From: Alkaliphilus serpentinus
GTDB taxonomy: Bacteria; Bacillota; Clostridia; Peptostreptococcales; Natronincolaceae
Direction of reading: 5' to 3'
Assembly (NCBI RefSeq): GCF_009017255.1
Contig: NZ_WBZB01000014.1
Span: forward strand, 62,001-126,000
Length of the DNA: 64,000 bases
Below the pieces are notes generated by a model, which saw only the letters and a list, made by a program, of their open reading frames with translations, made no database searches and was not told where the DNA came from. Shown piece by piece: positions 28,001 through 38,157 of this stretch; the first letter of the stretch is position 1, and every line of letters begins with the position of its first letter. The position numbers and the translations under genes are program-made.

Positions 28001-29992
28001 ATGAAGAGAAGGATTCGAGCAATTATATTAATGTTATTACTATTTGCGGGTATTTTAATCCCTACAGAGTATGCAGAAGCAGTAACCGGAGAGGAATACG
28101 ATATTGTAATTAACAATGGTACCATTATGAATCCGTCCACTGAGCACCAGCTGGAGGGATATAATCTTGCCATAGAGGATGGTTCTATTGTAAGAATCAC
28201 CAAGGATGAAATAAAAGGTAAAAAAGTAATAGATGCAACGGGATTAATTGTAGCCCCGGGCTTTATAGATTTAATTTCCTATGAGCCCAACTCCGTTGGT
28301 ATACCTCTTAAAATTTTGGATGGGGTAACAAGTAATCTATTAATGCATGGTGGAACAGAGAATGCTGAGGCATGGTATAAGAATTGGGAGAGTAGGGGCT
28401 TAGCGGTTAACTATGGAGCTTCCTCCTTTATTACCAGAATGCGTTGGCCCATTGTAGGTAGTAGCATATATGCCACCATGACCAACGAAAGTGACATAGA
28501 GAAGCTAATAGCCGCTGCACGAAAAAATATAGAGGCAGGAGCTTTGGGAATATCCTTTAGCTTTGAATATGTCCCTGGTATTCAGAGGGAAGAGGTTATT
28601 TCTTTGCTACATCTTGCAAAGGAATATGATGTTCCCACCTTTTATCATTTAAGGTATTCAAGCTCAGAGCCACCAAATCATGGCCCTAAGGGGATTGAAG
28701 AGGTTATCTATTATGCTGAAGAAACGGGAGCAGCCATTCATATAATGCACATCAACAGCACCGGAGGTACCTTTTATATGGACGAAGCTCTACAGATGAT
28801 AGAGGATGGTGTTGCCAATGGTTTGGATATCACCACTGATATATATGTATATGATGGATGGGCCACCTATTTATCCTCTGCAAGATTTAATGAGGGGTGG
28901 CAGGAAAGATTTAGAATTACCTACAATGACCTACAAATAGCAGGAACTGAAGAGCGGCTAACAAAGGAAAGCTTCACTAAATATCGAGCAATAGCTGGGG
29001 TGTTGGCCTATGCCCATGGTTCAATGCCGGAAGAGGAATTATTGATGGCTCTAAAGAGTCCCTATGTAATGATCGGTAGTGATACCATTATTTCTGGTGG
29101 GAACGATCATCCAAGGGGGGCAGGAAACTATGCAAGACTTTTTGGTAGATATGTTAGACAGCAAAAGGCGATAACCATGATGGAGGCTATTAAGAAGACC
29201 TCCCTAATGCCTGCCCAGAGGTTGGAAAGTGTTGCTCCTGCCATGAGGAGGAAGGGCCGTTTGGAGGTTGGAGCTGATGCAGATATTACCATATTTAATC
29301 CAGAGACTATTATCGACAAAAGTACGGTTAGTCAGCCAAGCCTACCCTCTGAAGGTGTGGAATATGTAATTGTAAATGGAACCATCGTTAAAAACCTAGA
29401 TGGCCTTGTTAAAAATGTAAAGCCAGGCCAACCTATTAAGTCCTATTTTGTTGATAAATCAGAAGAAAACCAGCCAATACCCTATAATATTATCTTAGAT
29501 GCCACAGAATTAATTGGTACACAAGATGCTTACCAGCTTAATGATATTGTATATCTACCAATTACGGCACTGAAGCCTATCAAAAAGTCCTTAAGGGTAG
29601 AGGCCAATGGGGAGATATTTATTGATGAAAACATCAAGTTGGAGGTAGGAAATGGATCTGCCTATGACGGAGAGGTTTTAATGAGCTTAAGTCATGAACC
29701 AATCCTTTACAAGGGTCAGGTTTATGTATCCTTAAAGGCCTTAATGGAGGTTTTATCCTTAGATTACGATGTTGAAGCAGAAGAAAACAATCTATTTTTA
29801 TCAACAACAGACAGGACTCCTGCTGTCGATAAGGATGAAGCTGATACAGAAGAAAAAGAAGAACAGGAAGAGAACAAAGAAGATATAGGGGAAGATGGTA
29901 GACCTTCTTATTTCTTCATGATTGCCATTGCTATATTATTGTTAGGGGTAGCAATTATTCCCTATAACCGCTTTAAAAATAAAGGAAAGTAG
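28001..29992 (+). CDS. Surface-anchored D-aminoacylase-like amidohydrolase lacking the HxH motif
   Basis: This 663-residue protein has a signal peptide (cleavage after about residue 27), an amidohydrolase domain (about 30-470), a copper-amine-oxidase-N-like domain (about 490-605), an acidic linker and a C-terminal membrane helix (FFMIAIAILLLGVAIIPY). The barrel resembles N-acyl-D-amino-acid deacylases: late motifs IHIMHINSTGG, IGSDTIISGGNDHPR and LEVGADADITIF are present. Where the metal-binding H-x-H should follow APGFIDL, the sequence reads ISYEPNS, so two usual ligands are missing. It may be inactive, altered or a binding protein. Confidence 0.8.
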   Translation: MKRRIRAIILMLLLFAGILIPTEYAEAVTGEEYDIVINNGTIMNPSTEHQLEGYNLAIEDGSIVRITKDEIKGKKVIDATGLIVAPGFIDLISYEPNSVGIPLKILDGVTSNLLMHGGTENAEAWYKNWESRGLAVNYGASSFITRMRWPIVGSSIYATMTNESDIEKLIAAARKNIEAGALGISFSFEYVPGIQREEVISLLHLAKEYDVPTFYHLRYSSSEPPNHGPKGIEEVIYYAEETGAAIHIMHINSTGGTFYMDEALQMIEDGVANGLDITTDIYVYDGWATYLSSARFNEGWQERFRITYNDLQIAGTEERLTKESFTKYRAIAGVLAYAHGSMPEEELLMALKSPYVMIGSDTIISGGNDHPRGAGNYARLFGRYVRQQKAITMMEAIKKTSLMPAQRLESVAPAMRRKGRLEVGADADITIFNPETIIDKSTVSQPSLPSEGVEYVIVNGTIVKNLDGLVKNVKPGQPIKSYFVDKSEENQPIPYNIILDATELIGTQDAYQLNDIVYLPITALKPIKKSLRVEANGEIFIDENIKLEVGNGSAYDGEVLMSLSHEPILYKGQVYVSLKALMEVLSLDYDVEAEENNLFLSTTDRTPAVDKDEADTEEKEEQEENKEDIGEDGRPSYFFMIAIAILLLGVAIIPYNRFKNKGK

Positions 29993-30028
29993 TTCAATTA
30001 TAATAGACCTTTTTAAGAGGGGAAGGCC

Positions 30029-31183
30029 ATGAAAAATACAGAAGCTGTTATTCTGCAGGAATTAAATAAGCTTAACGATGAGGTTTTCAGGCTTTATTAT
30101 TTAGGTTATCATAATGAAGCAGTAAAGGAAGCCAATAATTTGCTGCTTATAGCCAGTAAAAAGCTAGGCCATCAGCATCCGGTATTGTCTACTCTGCAGG
30201 AAAACTTCCTCCATATGAAAAAACAACCTCGGGATAAGGCCAGTTATTTAAACAAAAAAACCCTTGCCGAAAAGAAAAATCGAATAGAAGATCTAAAAAG
30301 GGATATAATGGTAACTGACTATTTAGATCCTATATTAGAGGTGCCAGAGGCTAAAACCACATCAACCAATTTAAAGAGGGCAGTAATTTTTATATGCCTG
30401 TTACTAATAATGGGACAAGGCGCCTTTGCCACAGTTTATATTAAGGGCTTTTATAAGAACAGAGCAGTTACAGATGTCAGTGGTATCAATACGGTAATGG
30501 AAAAACCACAGACAAGGATTTTTGATAATAAATTGAAGGGAAAAGTCAACTTTGAGGTTCCTCTAATACAACAATATCCTCAGTTGCCAAGGGGCTGTGA
30601 GGTTACAAGCCTAGCTATGCTATTACAGTATGCAGGAATAGATGTAGATAAGATGACCCTTGCAAGGGAAATCCTAAAAGACCCAACCCCCTTCAAAAGA
30701 ATCAACGGTAAAACCTATTTTGGAAATCCCAATGATGGCTTTGTTGGAGACATGTACTCCCTCAAAAACCCTGGCTATGGAGTTTATCATGGTCCAATTT
30801 TAAAGCTCCTTGAGGAATATATGCCTGGGCAAACGGTTAATCTAACAGGGAGGAGCTTTGGGGATTTGTTATACTTTGTGAATAAGGAAATTCCCGTCTG
30901 GGTCATAACCAATACCCGCTATAAAGAGCTAGAAAACAATCAGTTTCAAGTATGGGAAACTCCAACAGGCCCAGTTAAAATTACCTATAGACAGCACGCT
31001 GTTATTATTACTGGATACGATGAGAAATATATTTATATAAATGATCCCTTATATAATGGGGCAAATAGAAAAATTAATAGAAGCAATTTTGAGGCGGCTT
31101 GGATACAAATGGGACAGCAAGCTGTATCCTATATACCAGAAGGAGAGGAATTGCATAGCATTCTACCTCCTGAAGAACAATAA
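30029..31183 (+). CDS. Membrane-anchored C39-family (YvpB-like) peptidase
   Basis: This 384-residue protein has an N-terminal helical region resembling a tetratricopeptide pair (about 1-60), one membrane helix (about 110-130, IFICLLLIMGQGAFATVYI), and a C39_2 papain-like domain outside. The candidate catalytic Cys is in PRGCEVTSLAMLL, His in YRQHAVIITGYD and Asp or Asn in YINDPLYN. The substrate is unknown. It starts 37 bases after the amidohydrolase-like gene and is probably in the same operon, suggesting shared work at the cell surface. Confidence 0.8.
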   Translation: MKNTEAVILQELNKLNDEVFRLYYLGYHNEAVKEANNLLLIASKKLGHQHPVLSTLQENFLHMKKQPRDKASYLNKKTLAEKKNRIEDLKRDIMVTDYLDPILEVPEAKTTSTNLKRAVIFICLLLIMGQGAFATVYIKGFYKNRAVTDVSGINTVMEKPQTRIFDNKLKGKVNFEVPLIQQYPQLPRGCEVTSLAMLLQYAGIDVDKMTLAREILKDPTPFKRINGKTYFGNPNDGFVGDMYSLKNPGYGVYHGPILKLLEEYMPGQTVNLTGRSFGDLLYFVNKEIPVWVITNTRYKELENNQFQVWETPTGPVKITYRQHAVIITGYDEKYIYINDPLYNGANRKINRSNFEAAWIQMGQQAVSYIPEGEELHSILPPEEQ

Positions 31184-31265
31184 AAACAAAATGCTTTTAC
31201 TAGATAAAAGTGTTATACTGTATTTGTGAAGAAAAAGACCAATTTCATATATAGGAGGATTATTT

Positions 31266-33149
31266 ATGTGCGGTATATGTGGCTTCGCAGATAAACTGCA
31301 GGTAGAGGACAAAGAAGTTATTATAAATAGGATGATGGACAAGATTATTCATAGAGGGCCAGATGAGGCTGGAAGCTATGTTGATAAAGGGGTTGCCCTA
31401 GGTTTTAGAAGATTAAGCATCATCGATTTGGCAGAGGGACAACAACCCATCTTTAATGAAGATGAAACCAAAGCTTTAATATTTAATGGTGAAATATACA
31501 ATTATATGGATATAAAGAAGGATCTATTGGAGAAGGGTCATCAATTTAGGACTAAAACCGATTCAGAGGTATTACTCCATGGCTATGAGGAATATGGTGC
31601 AGAGCTATTTCAATATCTAAGGGGAATGTTTGCCTTTGTGATATGGGATAAAAATACCGATACCCTATTTGGTGGTAGAGACTTTTTCGGGATTAAGCCC
31701 TTTTACTATGGAAATGTAAATGGAAGCTTTGTATTTGGCTCTGAAATAAAGAGTATTATAGAACATCCCTCCATAGATAAGAAGGTTAATTTAACTGCCC
31801 TGCAAAGCTATCTTACCTTTCAATACTCTCCATTGGCGGAGACCTTCTTTGAAGGGGTTTATAAACTACCACCAGCCCATTACTTTATTCTAAAGGATGG
31901 GAAGTTAGAAATCAAAAGATACTGGCAAGCAGAATTTAGTAATCCTTCTAAAAAGCTTTCCTTTGAAGAGACCGTTGACGAGGTTGAAAGGATTGTTCAA
32001 GACTCTATTAAGGCCCATATGGTAAGTGATGTAGAAGTGGGTTCATTTTTATCCAGTGGTATAGATTCCAGCTATGTTGCAGCATCCTTTAATGGCGACA
32101 AAACCTTTACCGTTGGCTTTGGCCATTCCTCCTACAATGAGGTGGATGATGCTTTAGAAATGGCAGATAAAATTGGAATAGAAAGCTATTATAAAATCAT
32201 AACTCCCGAAGAGTACTGGGAAACCTTACCAAAGGTTCAATATCACATGGATGAGCCCTTGGCAGACCCAGCAGCTGTAGCCCTATACTTTGTAAGTCAG
32301 ATAGCAAGCCAGCATGTTAAGGTAGTTCTGTCCGGCGAAGGAGCCGATGAGCTGTTTGGTGGCTACAGAATTTATCAAGAGCCTTTAAGCTTAAAACCCC
32401 TAACCATTATGCCAAAGCCTATAAGAACTGTTCTTGGTAAAATGGCTGCTGCTGTTCCCTTTAACATAAAGGGGAGAAACTACTTTATTAGAGGTAGCAA
32501 GGAACTTAGGGAGAGATTCATTGGGAATGCTTATATGTTTACAGAGGATGAGCGAAATAAAATTATGAAGGAAAAGGCCTTTAATCAATATTCTCCCCAG
32601 GAGGTAACAGGCCCTGTTTATGATAAGGTTGCAGACAAGGATGATATAACAAAGATGCAATTTTTGGATTTGCATATGTGGTTAACCGGTGATATTCTAT
32701 TGAAGGCAGATAAAATGAGTATGGCCCATTCCCTTGAGTTAAGGGTACCTTATCTGGATAAAGAGGTCTGGCGGGTTGCATCTCAGCTGCCCTTAGAATA
32801 CAGAATTAACAAGGAAACCACCAAGGTTGCTTTAAGAAAGGCAGCATTAAGAAAGATTCCTAAAGAGGTGGCCAATAGACCAAAGCTAGGCTTCCCAGTA
32901 CCCATAAGGGTATGGCTAAAGGAAGAGAAATACTATAAGGTGGTTGGGGATGCATTTGCTTCTTCAGCTGCAGCAAAATTCTTTAACATTGATGAACTAA
33001 TAAAGCTTCTGGATGACCACTATAATGGTAAGGTAGATAATAGCAGAAAGATCTGGACGGTCTACATGTTCCTAATATGGCATAAAGAGTACTTTGAAGA
33101 AACGCCTGTTGAGGTAGATTCCTTTCATGATGAAATCTCTGTAAGTTAA
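31266..33149 (+). CDS. asnB: Asparagine synthetase (glutamine-hydrolysing)
   Basis: This 627-residue enzyme makes Asn from Asp, ATP and Gln. It begins MCGICGF, where Cys2 is the N-terminal nucleophile of the glutaminase domain. That domain has RRLSIIDLAEGQQP and NGEIYNY. The synthetase domain has the ATP pyrophosphatase loop SFLSSGIDSSYVA and LSGEGADELFGGY. The length matches Bacillus AsnB. ATATAGGAGG precedes the start. Confidence 0.94.
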   Translation: MCGICGFADKLQVEDKEVIINRMMDKIIHRGPDEAGSYVDKGVALGFRRLSIIDLAEGQQPIFNEDETKALIFNGEIYNYMDIKKDLLEKGHQFRTKTDSEVLLHGYEEYGAELFQYLRGMFAFVIWDKNTDTLFGGRDFFGIKPFYYGNVNGSFVFGSEIKSIIEHPSIDKKVNLTALQSYLTFQYSPLAETFFEGVYKLPPAHYFILKDGKLEIKRYWQAEFSNPSKKLSFEETVDEVERIVQDSIKAHMVSDVEVGSFLSSGIDSSYVAASFNGDKTFTVGFGHSSYNEVDDALEMADKIGIESYYKIITPEEYWETLPKVQYHMDEPLADPAAVALYFVSQIASQHVKVVLSGEGADELFGGYRIYQEPLSLKPLTIMPKPIRTVLGKMAAAVPFNIKGRNYFIRGSKELRERFIGNAYMFTEDERNKIMKEKAFNQYSPQEVTGPVYDKVADKDDITKMQFLDLHMWLTGDILLKADKMSMAHSLELRVPYLDKEVWRVASQLPLEYRINKETTKVALRKAALRKIPKEVANRPKLGFPVPIRVWLKEEKYYKVVGDAFASSAAAKFFNIDELIKLLDDHYNGKVDNSRKIWTVYMFLIWHKEYFEETPVEVDSFHDEISVS

Positions 33150-33171
33150 TATTAAAATACTAATTGGCAGA

Positions 33172-33200
33172 CTAATGTATGAATTTATAGTCTGTCAATT
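33172..33200 (+). terminator. Hairpin after asnB
   Basis: AATTGGCAGACTA pairs with TAGTCTGTCAATT (13 bp with one G-U). It lacks a strong T run, so termination may be partial. Confidence 0.5.
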
Positions 33201-33228
33201 GTTGCTTTGAAGCAAAAGGGGGAAAAAA

Positions 33229-34761
33229 ATGAAAAGAATAGTAATCCTATCCGTTTTGATTGTTATACTCCTAATGATTAACACCTTTGCAATCTCATCA
33301 AAATCCTATAACATAGTGAATCCCTATGAAGCCATCACCTATGAAATAATGGTCAACAACCTACAGGAGCTAGAGAAGCAGTATCCTGAATTAATTGAGG
33401 TAGAAACCATCGGTAAATCAGTGGATAAGCGAGACATCCTCCTAGCCAAGTTGGGAAAGGGCGACACCCTAATCCATATAAATGGCAGCTTTCATGCTAG
33501 AGAAAGAATTACCACCAATATGATTCTTAAAAATATAGAGGACTTATCTATAGCCTATGAAAAGGAGTCAAAAATTGATGGCTATAATGTAAAGGAGCTG
33601 TTAAATCAGGTAACAATCTATTTTGTACCTATGGTGAACCCTGATGGGGTAGATTACACCATTGATGGAGTAGACTCCATAAGGAACCCTGAGGTAGCTG
33701 AAAATCTTAAGGAAATTAAGGAGCATCCCGCTTCAGAATGGTTTGTTCCCAATTTAAGGTGGAAGTCCAACATTAGAGGGGTGGATTTAAATCGACAATG
33801 GGATTTTGGCTGGAATGAACCCTCTAAGTTCGACATTGATGGTCCGGCAGATGCCCATTTTAAGGGTTTTAGCCCCCACTCAGAGCCGGAGGTAAAGGCT
33901 TTAGAGAAGCTATCGATAGAGAACCCCTTTATGAACTTTACAGCCTACCACACCCAGGGTCTGGAAATCTATTGGTATAAGTATCAAGAGGGAGAAGATT
34001 TGGAAGAAGTGAAGGATTTAACAAGTAAAATTGCAAATTTAACCTTTTTTAGACCAGTGCCTGTCATTAATCATATCCCAGAAGGATTTAGGAGCTATTC
34101 AGGTTATGCAGATTGGACTGCAGTAGAGCTAAAAAAGCCCTCCTTTACCATGGAGTTTGCCTATAGAGCATATACCGAAGAGGATTTTGATAGAATCTAT
34201 TTACCGGCAAGGGCTTTACCCCTATTGCTTGCTCAAGAAGCCATAGAGGTTAAGGCTGAATATTCACTAGAGGTTATGGTGGATGGTAAAACCTATCAAT
34301 ACTTTAAAAGGCAAGAGGATGCTATGGCCTTTATAAATAAGCATTTATCCAAGGATCGAGATATAACCATTCTTAATGGCGAGAATATTGTATTTCAAGA
34401 GAAGGGTAGGCCATTCTTAGAGGAAGCCACCATCAAAGTTCACCATAAGAAGAATGGAGATATGGTAGAATATAATGGTAGCCCAACTATATTAAGGTAT
34501 AAGGGTGATCAATATCTTATGGCAACAGATATTCTGAAGGCCTTTAATTATGACACCAATTATTACGATGAAATTAAAGTTATAGTAGGTCAAAGGGATG
34601 CTGATTTGTTATTACTAAGCCTTCATGAGGGATTGGCCTATTTCAATCACCAGCTGATTGGTAATGAAGCCTCAGTAATGGAATTTCAGGAAAAGGGATA
34701 TATATCCGTAGAATTAGTAGAAGAAATTTTTCATGTAACAGTCGATATTGACAATAAATAA
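33229..34761 (+). CDS. Secreted M14 zinc carboxypeptidase
   Basis: This 510-residue protein has a signal peptide or N-terminal anchor (residues 4-23), an M14 domain (about 35-340) and a C-terminal region resembling a copper-amine-oxidase-N-type stalk (about 345-510). The zinc and catalytic residues are all present: H-A-R-E in NGSFHARER, Asn-Arg in RGVDLNRQWDFGW, His in FTAYHTQGLEIYW and Glu in SFTMEFAYR. It should trim peptides or cell-wall peptides outside the cell. A terminator follows at 34778. Confidence 0.9.
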   Translation: MKRIVILSVLIVILLMINTFAISSKSYNIVNPYEAITYEIMVNNLQELEKQYPELIEVETIGKSVDKRDILLAKLGKGDTLIHINGSFHARERITTNMILKNIEDLSIAYEKESKIDGYNVKELLNQVTIYFVPMVNPDGVDYTIDGVDSIRNPEVAENLKEIKEHPASEWFVPNLRWKSNIRGVDLNRQWDFGWNEPSKFDIDGPADAHFKGFSPHSEPEVKALEKLSIENPFMNFTAYHTQGLEIYWYKYQEGEDLEEVKDLTSKIANLTFFRPVPVINHIPEGFRSYSGYADWTAVELKKPSFTMEFAYRAYTEEDFDRIYLPARALPLLLAQEAIEVKAEYSLEVMVDGKTYQYFKRQEDAMAFINKHLSKDRDITILNGENIVFQEKGRPFLEEATIKVHHKKNGDMVEYNGSPTILRYKGDQYLMATDILKAFNYDTNYYDEIKVIVGQRDADLLLLSLHEGLAYFNHQLIGNEASVMEFQEKGYISVELVEEIFHVTVDIDNK

Positions 34762-34777
34762 TTAACATAGTAGCCAA

Positions 34778-34810
34778 ACCACACATAAAATGTGTGGTAT
34801 TTTTATTTTT
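34778..34810 (+). terminator. Terminator after the M14 carboxypeptidase gene
   Basis: ACCACACAT pairs with ATGTGTGGT around a 3-base loop, followed by ATTTTTATTTTT. Confidence 0.85.
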
Positions 34811-34942
34811 GTGGGTAAACTATAAGCAGATTTTTTAGTTCATTTATAGGTATTATTAAATAAAAGTTCATAAACAACATTTATTATAATATTTAGACGA
34901 TTTCAAAAATTATGAAAGGAGATGTTAACATTTTATCAATTG

Positions 34943-34971
34943 TTGAAATATTTCTAAAATTAAATTATAAT
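34943..34971 (+). promoter_or_regulatory. Sigma-A promoter of the glycine cleavage operon
   Basis: TTGAAA (34943-34948), a 17-base spacer and TATAAT (34966-34971) form a near-consensus promoter about 45 bases upstream of the glycine riboswitch. Confidence 0.8.
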
Positions 34972-35014
34972 AGTAAGTGAGAATGGTATAGCATAAGTTC
35001 ATATAAATCCAAAT

Positions 35015-35195
35015 GATGGTGGCGGGAGATATCCTAAGGATAGCCGAAGATGCAATATAAGAGTGCCAGCTCTTATAGAAACTTTCAGGCAAAAATACCG
35101 CTTCTGGATGGAGCTCTGGAGAGTCCTAATAGGCGCCATAGGAGAAATACATAATTTATGTAGAAGCTCTCAGGCTAAATACAGAGGAGTATAAT
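35015..35195 (+). ncRNA. Tandem glycine riboswitch
   Basis: Two glycine aptamers lie in tandem upstream of gcvT. Aptamer one runs from GGCGGGAGA through GCCGAAG and ACTTTCAGGCAAAA. Aptamer two runs from GCTCTGGAGAG through GGCGCCATAGGAG and CTCTCAGGCTAAA to ACAGAGGAG. CTCTGGAGAG and CTCAGGC-AAA are hallmarks of the gcvT RNA class. I see no strong terminator between the second aptamer and gcvT, and the class usually switches gene expression on with glycine. Confidence 0.92.
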
Positions 35196-35292
35196 GGCAA
35201 ACAAATTATAATGCTATTATATTCCTTTTTTAATACAACAAAATAGTTGGAAAATTAACAAATATAAGGAAATATTAAAGGAGGTAGATGCA

Positions 35293-36399
35293 ATGGCAGA
35301 ATTAAAAAGAACACCCTTATACGAAAGTCATAAAAAACATGGTGGAAAGCTGGTGGATTTCGCCGGATGGGAATTACCTATACAATATGAGGGTATATCT
35401 GGAGAGCATGAAGCTGTCAGAAATCATGTTGGAATTTTTGATGTATCCCATATGGGAGAAGTAGAGATCAAAGGTCAGGATGCCACGGCCTTTGTACAAA
35501 ACCTGGTTACCAATGACATAGGGGTTCTTGCGGATTTTCAAATCCTTTATACATTAATGTGCTATCCCCATGGGGGCATTGTGGATGACTTACTGGTGTA
35601 TAAGTATCATAAAAACCATTACCTATTGGTTATTAATGCCGGGAACATCCAAAAGGACCTCGACTGGATATTCAAGAATAGGGAAGGCTATAATGTAGAT
35701 ATTTCTGATATATCAAGCATTACAGCTGAAATGGCCCTTCAAGGACCTAAGGCAGAGGAGCTTCTTCAAAGGCTTGCAGATGTAGACTTATCTCAAATTG
35801 GTTTCTTTTACTTTAATGAAAAGGTTAACATTGAGGGAGCAGAATGCTTAGTCTCGAGGACTGGCTACACCGGAGAGGATGGCTTTGAAATCTACCTAAA
35901 AAATGAAGATGCCGAAAAGGTTTGGGATGCCATCATGAAGGCCGGTGGGGATTTAGGTATTAAGGCAGCCGGCTTGGGAGCAAGGGATACCCTAAGGTTC
36001 GAAGCAAATCTGCCCTTATATGGAAATGAAATGACGGAGGACATTACTCCCTTAGAAGCGGGTTTAGGATACTTTGTAAAACTAAATAAAGATCACTTTA
36101 TAGGGAAGGACGCCTTAGTAAAGCAGAAGGCTGAGGGGCTAACAAGAAAGATTGTGGGCTTCGAGATGGAGGATAAAGGAATTCCTAGACATGGATATGA
36201 TGTATTGGATGGGGATAAAAAGATTGGTTTTGTAACCACAGGTTATTTATCGCCAACCCTAAAGAAAGCCATTGGCTTAGCAATGGTTGAAATCAAATAT
36301 GCAGAGCTAGGAACTACGATAGAAATCCTACTTAGAAATAAACCTTCTAAAGGGAAGGTTGTTAGTAGAAAATTTTATACAAAGCAATATAAAAAATAA
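35293..36399 (+). CDS. gcvT: Glycine cleavage system T protein (aminomethyltransferase)
   Basis: This 368-residue protein transfers the methylene group of glycine from the lipoyl arm of GcvH to tetrahydrofolate, releasing ammonia. Typical motifs are LVDFAGWELPIQY, FDVSHMGEVEIKG, CLVSRTGYTGEDGFEIY and GLGARDTLRFEANLPLYGNE. It is the first gene of the riboswitch-controlled operon and is full length. AAAGGAGG precedes the start. Confidence 0.96.
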   Translation: MAELKRTPLYESHKKHGGKLVDFAGWELPIQYEGISGEHEAVRNHVGIFDVSHMGEVEIKGQDATAFVQNLVTNDIGVLADFQILYTLMCYPHGGIVDDLLVYKYHKNHYLLVINAGNIQKDLDWIFKNREGYNVDISDISSITAEMALQGPKAEELLQRLADVDLSQIGFFYFNEKVNIEGAECLVSRTGYTGEDGFEIYLKNEDAEKVWDAIMKAGGDLGIKAAGLGARDTLRFEANLPLYGNEMTEDITPLEAGLGYFVKLNKDHFIGKDALVKQKAEGLTRKIVGFEMEDKGIPRHGYDVLDGDKKIGFVTTGYLSPTLKKAIGLAMVEIKYAELGTTIEILLRNKPSKGKVVSRKFYTKQYKK

Positions 36400-36425
36400 A
36401 AAATTAAAATAAGGAGGAATTTATA

Positions 36426-36815
36426 ATGAAGTCAAAGGTTGTTGAGGGTTTGTTTTATTCAAAGGATCATGAGTGGGTAAAGGTGGAGGGTAGTAATGCC
36501 TATATCGGAATTACTGACCATGCTCAGCATGCATTAGGAGAAATTGTTTATGTAGAGTTGCCAGAGGTGGGGGATGAATTCACAGAAGGGGAAACCTTTG
36601 GTGTTATAGAATCCGTTAAGGCTGCCTCCGATGCTTTAATGCCTGTCGGTGGTAAAATCCTTGAAACCAATACAGAGCTGGAGGATTCTCCCTATATGGT
36701 AAATAGAGAGCCTTATGAAAGCTGGATTATAAAAGTTGAACTAAGTGATGAGAGCCAGCTTGAAAACCTAATGAATGCCAAGGAATATCAAGAATTCTGC
36801 GATAAGGAGGAGTAA
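36426..36815 (+). CDS. gcvH: Glycine cleavage system H protein (lipoyl carrier)
   Basis: This 129-residue carrier has the lipoylation site ESVKAASD, with lipoyl Lys at residue 65. It also has the family opening [12 protein letters not shown] and [18 protein letters not shown]. It shuttles the aminomethyl arm between P, T and L proteins and is the native substrate for LipB and LipA encoded further down. AATAAGGAGG precedes the start, and the next gene begins one base after the stop. Confidence 0.97.
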   Translation: MKSKVVEGLFYSKDHEWVKVEGSNAYIGITDHAQHALGEIVYVELPEVGDEFTEGETFGVIESVKAASDALMPVGGKILETNTELEDSPYMVNREPYESWIIKVELSDESQLENLMNAKEYQEFCDKEE

Positions 36816-36816
36816 T

Positions 36817-38157
36817 ATGTCTAGGTATATACCAAATACAAAGGCTGATATTCTTCTTATGATGGATAAAATAGGCATAAGTCGAATAGAAGATTTGTTT
36901 ATCGACATACCAGATGGAATTAAACTCAAGAGGGATTTAGCCCTTGACCCGCCAATGTCTGAATTGGAGATTGTTGCCCATATGAAGGAATTAGCTTCAA
37001 AAAATAAGGCTGCTAATGATTTTGCCTGTTTCTTAGGAGCAGGTGCCTATGATCATTACATTCCTTCCATTGTAAAGCATTTAGCTGGAAGGTCTGAGTT
37101 TTATACAGCCTATACCCCTTATCAGCCAGAAATTAGTCAAGGTACCCTACAGGCTATATTCGAATATCAGACCATGATTTGTAGCCTTACTGGTATGGAT
37201 GTCACCAATGCATCCATGTATGATGGACCCACCGCTTGTGCAGAAGGAGCCATAATGGCCTGTGATAGTACCAGAAGAAAGAAGGTAATTGCTTCAATAA
37301 CCCTTCATCCAGAGGTAAGAAGGGTTCTTAAAACCTATCTCCACTTTCGAGATATTGAACTAGTAGAGGTGGGAATGAGGGATGGAGTAACGGATACCGA
37401 TTCTCTTAAATCCTTAGTAGATAAAGACACTGCGGCAGTCATCCTTCAGAGTCCAAACTTCTTCGGAATTATAGAAGATATGACAGATGTTGAAAGGATC
37501 ACCCATGAAAATAAAGCCAACCTAATTATGTACGTTGATCCTATTTCTTTAGGAATATTAAAGAGCCCAGCAGATTTAGGTGCGGATATCGTAGCAGGTG
37601 AAGGTCAATCTCTGGGTAATAATATGAATTATGGTGGACCCCACCTAGGAATACTAGCAGCAACCAGTAAGCTGATGAGAAAAATGCCCGGTAGGATTGT
37701 GGGTCAATCTACAGATGTGGATGGTAAAAGAGCCTTTGTTCTAACCCTTCAAGCAAGGGAGCAGCATATCAGAAGATATAAAGCAACCTCTAACATATGC
37801 TCTAACCAAGGCTTGGTTGCATTAATGGCAGCTATATATCTTGTAACTATGGGGAAAAAGGGTTTAAAGGAGGTAGCTGAGCAAAGTCTTCAGAAGGCTC
37901 ACTACACCTACAATGAAATGATTAAATCAGGAAAATATAAGCCATTGTTTAATAAGCCCTTCTTTAAGGAATTTGCAGTAACCAGTGATATAGCTGGAGA
38001 CAAGGTTAATGAGGAGCTAATTAAAAATAAGATCCTTGGTGGCTATCAGTTAGATAAAGATTATAAAGAATTAAAGAATGGATTGCTTTTCTGTGTAACT
38101 GAAAAAAGAACTAAAGAAGAAATCGATAAGCTTATTAAGGTAATGGAGGTGATATAG
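36817..38157 (+). CDS. gcvPA: Glycine dehydrogenase (decarboxylating) subunit 1
   Basis: This 446-residue protein is the N-terminal half of the split P protein. Blocks include [39 protein letters not shown] and [10 protein letters not shown]. With subunit 2 it decarboxylates glycine and loads GcvH. I start it at ATG 36817, preceded by GATAAGGAGG; the frame is open 42 bases further but without a ribosome site and overlapping gcvH. Its stop shares a base with the next start. Confidence 0.96.
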   Translation: MSRYIPNTKADILLMMDKIGISRIEDLFIDIPDGIKLKRDLALDPPMSELEIVAHMKELASKNKAANDFACFLGAGAYDHYIPSIVKHLAGRSEFYTAYTPYQPEISQGTLQAIFEYQTMICSLTGMDVTNASMYDGPTACAEGAIMACDSTRRKKVIASITLHPEVRRVLKTYLHFRDIELVEVGMRDGVTDTDSLKSLVDKDTAAVILQSPNFFGIIEDMTDVERITHENKANLIMYVDPISLGILKSPADLGADIVAGEGQSLGNNMNYGGPHLGILAATSKLMRKMPGRIVGQSTDVDGKRAFVLTLQAREQHIRRYKATSNICSNQGLVALMAAIYLVTMGKKGLKEVAEQSLQKAHYTYNEMIKSGKYKPLFNKPFFKEFAVTSDIAGDKVNEELIKNKILGGYQLDKDYKELKNGLLFCVTEKRTKEEIDKLIKVMEVI

